From Litsea cubeba (taxonomy: Eukaryota > Streptophyta > Magnoliopsida > Laurales > Lauraceae), in assembly GCA_012931725.1 (NCBI GenBank), contig CM022955.1, positions 51,275,809 to 51,339,808 of the forward strand: DNA of 64,000 nucleotides. Direction: 5' to 3'. The notes under the pieces were generated by a model, which worked only from the letters and a program-made list of their open reading frames with translations, was not told the DNA's origin and did not search any database. Position numbers and translations under genes: made by a program. Below are positions 57,127 to 64,000 of the stretch, piece by piece (the first letter of the stretch is position 1; each line of letters begins with the position of its first letter).

Positions 57127-58189
57127 CTGAAGAAAGATGCTTCAAAGGTTTCAATATTGAGAGATCCAATAAATAATCAATATGAACATACATCCAATCC
57201 TACCCTCTCCTTTCAGGGGAAAAAATGGATATCAAGCACCAATGCTTTAACATGACTGTGGTCTACCAATCTTATTGAACCAGGTCAAAAGGTAATCAGA
57301 AAAACATGTAGACAAGGTAATTAACATCAAAATTTTTAACTGAAAACAGAGCTTGTTAAGCATCAGAAATGACCCAACATAAAAGTTATGCAATTCAAAT
57401 GCTTCTTCAACACCTTAGAAATTACAGTCTTTTTTATATAAAGTCTTCATCACAACAAGTGGTACTTTCAGAATTCAGAAAACTACATTATACTATAGAT
57501 TTATAATCGGCTGGGTGACTAGGTTGTATGCGTACCACACAATGCACAATCAATCACATACAAACCCGCGTTTCTCTATATACAAACATAAGAACCGATA
57601 CCATTCACTGTAAAGCTTCATCATAGTTATTTTTTCCAAAAGATATGTTACATGAATTGGTTCAAATCAACTGTAAAAATCATCGAAATGCTAAAGGCTA
57701 AAGCACAATGTAGCACTCAATTCTCACTTCCCTTGCCCTACTCCATTCCCTAAACCACAGAAGAACTCATCTTTCAAGAAGAAAATCTCCAGATCAAATC
57801 AAGTGGCAAATTTCATCAAGGAAGAACAAAAATCATTCTTTTCTTTTTTTTTTTTTCATTTCAGATCCAACGCTCGACCATCACTCTATGAATTCTAATT
57901 CCAAGCATTTCATTAATAGGAAAACGGATCGCGAAAAGAGGATTCAAACCTAAACCTAAATTCCTCCACTCTCACCATCGCTTCAGAAAAGGAAAGAAAG
58001 AAAGAAAAGAAGAAGAGATCTCAAACTACACAAATTTGTTGAATGCGAAGATGGAGAGGATCAATACCAGTAAGAATCAAACAACTCCCGCTCTAATCGA
58101 TGTGGAGCAGGGAGAGATGAGAGGAATCGGAACAAGAAAATATGGAAGCGTGAAAAAACAAATGCAAAAGTTGTGGGAACGAGGAAGGG

Positions 58190-58196
58190 TTTTATA
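58190..58196 (-). promoter_or_regulatory. ACLB: Probable ACLB TATA box
   Basis: TATAAAA on the minus strand, preceded by CCAA, about 30 bp upstream of a plausible start of a CT-rich leader near 58160. A (GA)n run lies upstream at 58240-58252. Confidence 0.5.
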
Positions 58197-58259
58197 TTGG
58201 CGGAGAAATTACTCCAGCTACCCTTTTACATTACAGCAAGAGAGAGAGAGAGATGGCGT

Positions 58260-58363
58260 TAGAAGAACACGTGGCAGATGGTAGTTAAGTTCATTCATCG
58301 GTATTGGTGTTGGTTGCGTTGGTCGGGGTTAGGCACGGAATAAATGGGGGTGGCTTACGGATA

Positions 58364-58394
<31 letters not shown>

Positions 58395-59681
58395 GAATAT
58401 AAATATTGAAAACATGAAAACCTCCGCCAGCACCTTATCCTGAGCACTGTAGGCCCAAAAAGGGGGTCGACCTGACTGGACCATAAAATAAAACCCCTTA
58501 ATAATAGTTATCTATCCAGAATTGAGCATCTATTTAAATTAATTGGACTATTAGATCAATTATGCATTTCTTTTAATAGTAAAATTTTATAGACTATTAT
58601 AACAGTAATTAGGATCATTAAATGAGCTTCTCTCACTATACATAGGTGAGTGTTTCAGGAATTAATTTGTGGCACGCTGCTCCCTTCATTAACAATGACA
58701 AAAGAATAAAAAATAAATTAATTCTTTTAATAATTATCAATTGGATTTCATTAAGAAGAGTAATTAAAGATCCTCAATAAACATTCAATCCTTCCTTCTA
58801 CTTGATTTCTCATTGCTGCGAGTATGTTTTTCTTATTTCATTTAATATTTGTTGGTTATTACATATATTTTGGCCCTCTTGGCTGTTCATTTGTGCAATT
58901 TTAGATGATCTTATTGGTTTAGCTACAGTTCGTAGCCTAGTCTCGACGCAAGTCCTTGAACCAAACCTTCTGGAGAGTACAGTAGATTAGATCACAATTC
59001 AATAACTTAACTCACCTAATCAAGTTGAGCAGTGAGTTTGTAATAGACTCGCCATCAGATTCATTTCGGTCAGTTTGAACCGAGTCAACTTGGCCAAGTC
59101 ATAATGAGTTTATTCTAGGCCTGAATTATAACATAGATATAAACTAAACCAACTTACCTATGTAATAAAAATAAACTACAAAAAAAGTAACTTTTAGTGG
59201 TGGAGAAAATACCATTAGTGACTTGTTAGAACAACCGCAATGCTTCAAAGTCTTTTGGTGACACTTTTAGCCCTTTAGACTCTATGGCTGTGGAAATTGA
59301 AAGTGATTAATGTAACTCCAAATCCTTTCAAAAGTTCATGATTATCTTATCTATTAACTTATCTAAGGATATTAGAGGGGTTCCCCTCATTTCGGATCAT
59401 TTTGATATCATTTTATGATCTTCTATCTTCTTGGTCACCAAAATTATTGTTGGCAATTTTTTGACCCTTGTAGCCCATAAATACCCTATTTGACTTGACC
59501 TATTAGACAGTTCTCATTCCATTTCGAGTCATTAGGATATTATTTTAGGCCTTTTCCTCTTCTAGTATACTTGAGCTTGTTTAGGCTTATTAGGCGGAAA
59601 AAGCCCATTGATTATGGCTCACTTGGCATATGATTTGCCTAAACTCATATGAGGTCTCCCTTTAAACTTTAGAGCACTCCA
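58260..59681. other. Intergenic region upstream of ACLB
   Basis: (AAT)n microsatellite at about 58366-58395. Otherwise AT-rich with no recognised gene. Distal ACLB promoter elements could lie at its left end. Confidence 0.5.
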
Positions 59682-59910
59682 CACTAGACCAAAAATGCAT
59701 ATTAGGAACACCGTTTTGGCGCGGTTCTAAAACGTTTCTGATTATAGACGGATTCGAACTGTTTCAGAACTAAAAACCATTTTCTAATTTAGCAGTGAGG
59801 GCACAGTTATAATTTCTTTATTTCTTCCCATTTCTCTTATCGCGCCGTTCATTAAGTGCGTGCTCTACCTACGGTTTGAATCATTCCTAATGGTGATTTT
59901 TGGTGTAGTG
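59682..59910. mobile_element. CACTA-type MITE, 229 bp
   Basis: Left end CACTAGACCAAAAATGCATATTAGGAA-like (first bases CACTAGACCAAAAATG), right end the inverse CACTACACCAAAAATC. Inward, both continue with ATTAGGAA. Flanks CCA (59679-59681) and TCA (59911-59913) fit a 3-bp duplication with one C-to-T change. No coding capacity. Confidence 0.8.
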
Positions 59911-60058
59911 TCAAGGTTCTTTGATCTCATTTTAACCTTCGGTTGTCAAATTGGATAATTCTAGTTACGGATTTCTAAAGCCCAGTAGCAATACCCATTG
60001 CCTTCAGCCCTGAAACTTGTCCATTCATTCTTTTAGTTATTCTCAATGATTTATTTTT

Positions 60059-60714
60059 GGGACATCTACCAGGAAAATCCCCTTAAATAGGAAAACCACA
60101 GTTAAGGACCCTACACTTTTATAATGACGGCTGATGACCTCCAGCTCAAGTTATTTCTTTTTCTTTTTCCATTTTGCCCATTCTTTGTTGATGTCAACAT
60201 AACCATGTTCTCTATTTATGTTATAAAATAAAATAAAATAACCATATTCCATATTCCCAAGAATCGGTCTCTTCACCCAAATCAAAAATTAAAGTCCCAT
60301 ATTTTGTCATGAGTGACTTTTGTTGACATTAACAAAATATTTTTCGACATCAACATAAACGTTTGTCGACGTCGACAAAAACGTCCGGTTAGCACAATCA
60401 ATTGACCTTTGTACAGGTTAAGTATTTATACATAGGTCGACAAAAACGCACGATTAGCATAATCAAGTGACCCCTATGCACAACACATGTTAAATATTTA
60501 TACATATAATTTGTTGACGTCAACAGAAGATTTGTCAACATCAACATAAAATAACCTTAATCTGAGATTAGGGTTATGTTGACATCAACCAAAAAAGGGC
60601 AAGACGGAAAAAAATAGATGATTTAGACTGGAGGTCCTTGGCTACCATTATAAAAATTTAGGGTCATCAACTGTAGTGACCGTATTTAAGGAGATTTTTC
60701 CGGTAGATGTACCC
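60059..60714. mobile_element. MULE-type MITE, 656 bp, long inverted repeats
   Basis: Perfect 9-bp target-site duplication TTTATTTTT (60050-60058 and 60715-60723), as in Mutator-like elements. Inverted repeats of about 90 bp start GGGACATCTACC on the left and GGGTACATCTACC on the right, and share CTTAAATA, ACAGTT(A/G)A, GACCCTA and TTTTATAATG. The interior has many palindromes of the GTTGACATCAAC/GTTGACGTCAAC/GTCGACGTCGAC kind. No transposase. Confidence 0.9.
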
Positions 60715-60749
60715 TTTATTTTTCTTCTTTTTTTATGCATTAATTATAG

Positions 60750-61361
60750 TCATTATGGGTGACTATGGATGAGAATTGTCATTCTGCGTTTCCAAACCTC
60801 TTCTGAGAGTCCTGTTTTATTTTTAAGAGGCTTTTGCACGAATCTTGGGCTATTTATTAACCCCTTGCATCCACAAACTATGCACAGAAGATATAATATT
60901 CACTTGAGTTTTAAGATTCATCTCTGGAGAGTTTTGTGGGCTTATTTGTGCAAGGGAGATTGTGCTGAAGAATTATTTTCTTTCCCTGTGATCAAGCACC
61001 TTGAAGGGGTATTCAAGGTGGGTTTCAAGCTAGCACGTGGAAGGTGAACGGCGGGTCGTCGGCAAGTTCTTCACAGTCCTTTTAGGTTGAGTTACAATTG
61101 GGACAAAGGTCTAGTGAGTTCACTTGTAATCTTCATATTTTAGTGCTTTGCTTTCGGTGGTCTCTACCACCCGTGGTTTTTTCCCGAGTTGGGTTTTCCA
61201 CGTAAAAACCTGTGTCTCTTACTATTTTGTGGTGATTTATTCTTATCTGGAATTAGGTTAATTAATTAGTTTAATTATCCGTGTTCGGAATTCATATAAT
61301 AATCTGAGAAAGGACCTTAGCCTGTGTTAAGGCTTAAATAGAAGGTTAAGTAAAACCTTCA
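60750..61361 (+). repeat. 5' LTR (3' part) of a Sirevirus-like copia element
   Basis: The LTR must end at CCTTCA (61361), two bases before the PBS. It contains GGGTTTTCCACGTAAAAACC, typical of copia LTRs. The left limit is uncertain because the 3' LTR lies beyond the window. Confidence 0.55.
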
Positions 61362-61363
61362 CG

Positions 61364-61375
61364 TGGTATCAGAGC
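61364..61375 (+). other. Primer-binding site of the terminal copia element
   Basis: TGGTATCAGAGC, complementary to initiator tRNA-Met. Confidence 0.88.
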
Positions 61376-61417
61376 AAGTTGCACAACTCTAAAGTGCGAT
61401 CCTCTCAAATTTGATCT

Positions 61418-62178
61418 ATGGAATTCACCAGGGAAAGCACATCTACCACCAAGCCTCCATTGCTTGAAGGTAGTAGTAATTATGCTTACTGGAAGGTAAG
61501 GATGACTGTGTTTTTACGTTCTCTTGATCATGATGTTTGGCAAACAGTGGTGAATGGTTACAAATCACCAACAATGGTTGTTGAAGGGAGAACTGTTCCC
61601 AAACCAGTAGCTGACTAGACCCAAGGAGAAAAGAATCAGACCCATTGGAATGATAGGGCTATGAATGCTATGTACAATGGCGTTTCTCATTCAGAATTTC
61701 GAAGAATTTCAACTTGCACCACTGCTAAAGAGGCATGGGATCTTTTAAGAACAGTGCATGAAGGCACTGATATAGTCAGGCAAACCAAAATTCAGAATTT
61801 GACATCTGCCTTTGAGACTATACGTATGAAAGATGATGAAACCTTTGATGAATTTAATGCCAAACTTGGGCATATTGTAAATTCAAGTTTCAATCTGGGA
61901 GAACCTTTTCCAGATTCGAAAATGGTAAAGAAAATTCTTCGATCTCTGCTTGAAAGATTTCAGTCCAAAGTGATTGTAATTGAGGAACACACTAATCTCA
62001 ATGAACTTCCTGTTGAGGAACTTGTTGGAAATTTACAGACTTTTGAAGCAAATCACTGCCCTAGTAAAAAATCCAAGGGAATTGCTCTCATGTCTTTAAA
62101 GCTAACAATGATGATGAATCTGATAATGATTTTGATGATGAATTTGAGGCTTTGTTTGTTAAACGTTTTAAGAGATAA
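61418..62178 (+). pseudogene. Gag (5' part) of the Sirevirus-like copia element, broken
   Basis: ATG at 61418; PPLLEGSSNYAYWKVRMTVF, then the UBN2 gag domain (KEAWDLLRTVHEGTD, TFDEFNAKLGHIV, PVEELVGNLQTFE). A TAG at 61616-61618 stands where the frame continues with TQGEKNQTHW (tryptophan expected). A one-base shift occurs near 62095, before an acidic stretch DDESDNDFDDEFEALF, and a TAA follows at 62176-62178. Three lesions within 560 bp make this gag unusable as it stands. Confidence 0.88.
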
Positions 62179-64000
62179 CTGAATAAAAACAAACCAACTA
62201 TCAAAAAGGAATTCCCAAAGAACAAAGGCTTCAATAAAACAAAAGGTGTGACCAAGTATGATAAAAATTCATCCCAAACTGTTACCAAACCCATTCAATG
62301 CTTTGAATGTCAAGGTTTTGGTCACCCAGCTTCTAAATGTGCCAACAGGATGGAGAAAAATAAAGGAAAAGCCTTAAATGTTTCTTGGGAAGAAGAAGAA
62401 TCTGAGAATGAGAACAGTGACTCTAAGTCACAATCTGAGTCTGCTAAATTTGTTGCTTTTATATCTTGTACTAACTCATCTCTTGAGCAGGGGTCATCTG
62501 ACAAGGATTCCAAGTCAGATGACGAGACAAACATTGATGATCTTTCTGATGAAGAACAGGATATTGAAGTAGCGTATAAGAAACTTCTCAAAGATTCGTT
62601 ACGTTTATCTCGTATAAATGATAAGCTCTCTCAAAAGCTGAAAGATTCAGAATCTCATAATGCAATCATTGCTTCTGAACTAAGTGATACTCGCATCAAG
62701 GTAACCCAGTTAGAAACTCAACGTGTGATTTTATCTGACAAAGTTATTGCTGCAGGAAAAGAAAAGGAATTTTCAACTACACAATATGAAACTGTCAAAA
62801 AAGAATTGGATTCCTTGCAAACTGAGTACAACCTGCTGGAGGCTGAGAAAAATAATGTCTGTGGAAAACTTCGGATGGCTCTAACAGAATTAACTTCAGC
62901 CAAGTCCTCGCTTGATCGAATGAACAAAGGATCCATGACTCTTGCTGAGATTCTGATGCAACAAAGAAGTGATAAACATAAGACAGGACTTGGATTTATT
63001 TCTGAGTCTTCTTCATCTAAGCAATCAGGTAAATCTGTTTTTGTTAAAGGACCAGCTTTGCAATCCAGCATGAGTGCTGACCTAAATACTCACCTTGCGA
63101 ACTCAAGAGCATCTAAAAATGTGTCAAAACCCAGATTTGTTCCAATCTGTCATTTTTGTGGAATAAAAGGGCACATAAGACCACATTGTTATCAACTTAA
63201 ATATCATATACATAATCAACGTGGGGTGAGGAATTATACCCCTCAAAAGATCAAGACTAAATCTATCTGGGTTATTAAGTTTGATCTTCGCTGCAATGTG
63301 GTCCTTACTGCTCTCAAAGCCACAGATTCGCAAGTTTGGTACTTGGATAGCGGATGTTCTAGACACATGACTGGAAACAAATCCTTGTTTACCTCATTGG
63401 AAAGCTGTAATGGAGGTAGTGTAAAATTTGGGGATAGAAGCAAATCAAACATAATCGGAAAAGGTATAGTTTCGATTCCAGGTATGTCATCTTTATCAAA
63501 TGTTTTCTTAGTTACTGGTCTGATAGCTAATCTGTTAAGCATCAGCCAATTGTGTGACTCACAACATGAAGTTCATTTCTCTCTTAATGACTGTCTCATT
63601 GTTGATAAAAAGGGAAATAATGTTCTCCATGGCGTGCGTACTTCTGACAATTGTTATGTCGTTTCCACAGAGAATACCATATCATGTCATGCAGCTATAA
63701 TCAATGACATCGATTTATGGCATCAACGTTTAGGCCATGTTAATCATAAGGACCTAGATAACTTGGCAAAAAATGAAACTGTTATAGGGCTGCCCAAACG
63801 TTTAAAAGCCCTCACAATTGTGTGTGGTCCTTGTCAGATTGGAAAACAAATCAGGTCCTCACATAAAAAGGTTGATGCCTTAACCACCACCAGGCCGCTT
63901 GAATTACTTCATATGGATCTCATGGGTCCTACAAAATCTGAAAACATTGGCGGTAAGAAATATATATTTCTAACTGTTGATGATTTTTCACGGCTTACAT
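62179..64000 (+). CDS. Copia gag-pol, Sirevirus-like, open to window end
   Basis: After the TAA the frame stays open for 607 codons and runs off the window (partial, no start assigned; first ATG is near 62350). In order: lysine-rich linker, zinc knuckle CFECQGFGHPASKC (about 62299-62340), acidic serine-rich region, a coiled coil (about 62560-62930), a second zinc finger CHFCGIKGHIRPHC (63150-63190), aspartic protease WYLDSGCSRHMTG (63340-63380), GAG-pre-integrase LWHQRLGHVN (63718-63747), and the start of integrase LLHMDLMGP and FLTVDDFSRL. The long gag with two zinc fingers and a coiled coil is typical of Sirevirus (SIRE/Maximus) copia elements. Confidence 0.88.
   Translation, partial: MNKNKPTIKKEFPKNKGFNKTKGVTKYDKNSSQTVTKPIQCFECQGFGHPASKCANRMEKNKGKALNVSWEEEESENENSDSKSQSESAKFVAFISCTNSSLEQGSSDKDSKSDDETNIDDLSDEEQDIEVAYKKLLKDSLRLSRINDKLSQKLKDSESHNAIIASELSDTRIKVTQLETQRVILSDKVIAAGKEKEFSTTQYETVKKELDSLQTEYNLLEAEKNNVCGKLRMALTELTSAKSSLDRMNKGSMTLAEILMQQRSDKHKTGLGFISESSSSKQSGKSVFVKGPALQSSMSADLNTHLANSRASKNVSKPRFVPICHFCGIKGHIRPHCYQLKYHIHNQRGVRNYTPQKIKTKSIWVIKFDLRCNVVLTALKATDSQVWYLDSGCSRHMTGNKSLFTSLESCNGGSVKFGDRSKSNIIGKGIVSIPGMSSLSNVFLVTGLIANLLSISQLCDSQHEVHFSLNDCLIVDKKGNNVLHGVRTSDNCYVVSTENTISCHAAIINDIDLWHQRLGHVNHKDLDNLAKNETVIGLPKRLKALTIVCGPCQIGKQIRSSHKKVDALTTTRPLELLHMDLMGPTKSENIGGKKYIFLTVDDFSRLT

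Overview
This window is nuclear DNA from a flowering plant. The evidence is an intron-rich ATP-citrate lyase beta-subunit gene with plant-type exons, Ty1/copia elements primed by initiator-tRNA-Met (TGGTATCAGAGC), TRIMs, CACTA, hAT and MULE elements, a tRNA-derived SINE family, and fragments of plant genes carried inside transposons. The species cannot be fixed from the sequence. No rRNA, tRNA, CRISPR or prokaryotic gene is visible.

Layout. 1-5.9 kb: intergenic sequence with two copies of one SINE family and a 2.86-kb solo LTR (1583-4441, TSD GTTTT). 5.9-22.85 kb: a stack of nested transposons. An old copia element (copia-B, PBS at 5910) carries a 915-bp hAT element (5960-6874, 8-bp TSD), a second copia element inside its gag (copia-A, 7694-18712) and a TRIM inside its pol (19434-19916, TSD CTTCC). 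Copia-A is itself split in its 3' LTR by a 4.6-kb CACTA element (CACTA-A, 13852-18459), which carries fragments of at least three host genes (ARF-GEF BIG, PDR-type ABCG transporter, RadA-like). 22.85 to about 42.47 kb: a larger degenerate CACTA element (CACTA-B) that begins with CACTACAACA inside the copia-B RNase H end. It holds arrays of ACCGACG/CGTCGGT hairpins, repeated 5' modules, a DUF4216 remnant, a Transposase_24 (TNPA-like) gene with a nonsense codon, exon fragments of eIF3b, CTP synthase and a probable membrane protein, and a roughly 171-bp tandem array that also occurs inverted at the 5' side. It was hit by a second 2.84-kb solo LTR (24942-27783, TSD ACCTG) and a TRIM (36225-36745, TSD CAAAG).

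42.5-46.2 kb: intergenic DNA with tandem repeats and microsatellites. 46.44-57.10 kb, minus strand: the one intact host gene, ATP-citrate lyase subunit B. Sixteen coding exons join to 1827 nt, which is 608 codons plus stop. It has a probable TATA box at 58190-58196 and a probable 5'-UTR intron. Its introns hold two plus-strand (antisense) LINE fragments and an LTR-like block. 58.2-60.7 kb: intergenic, with a CACTA-type MITE (59682-59910) and a MULE-type MITE with a 9-bp TSD (60059-60714) rich in TGACGTCA-like palindromes. About 60.75-64.0 kb: the 5' part of a Sirevirus-like copia element cut by the window end. Its gag is broken, but its downstream frame is open from 62179 to the end.

Only ACLB looks like a functioning host gene. 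It would make cytosolic acetyl-CoA together with an ACLA subunit encoded elsewhere. The point most worth following is that the two different CACTA elements both captured host exons and share the same CT-rich leader and the same 25-bp splice-donor segment around different cargo.
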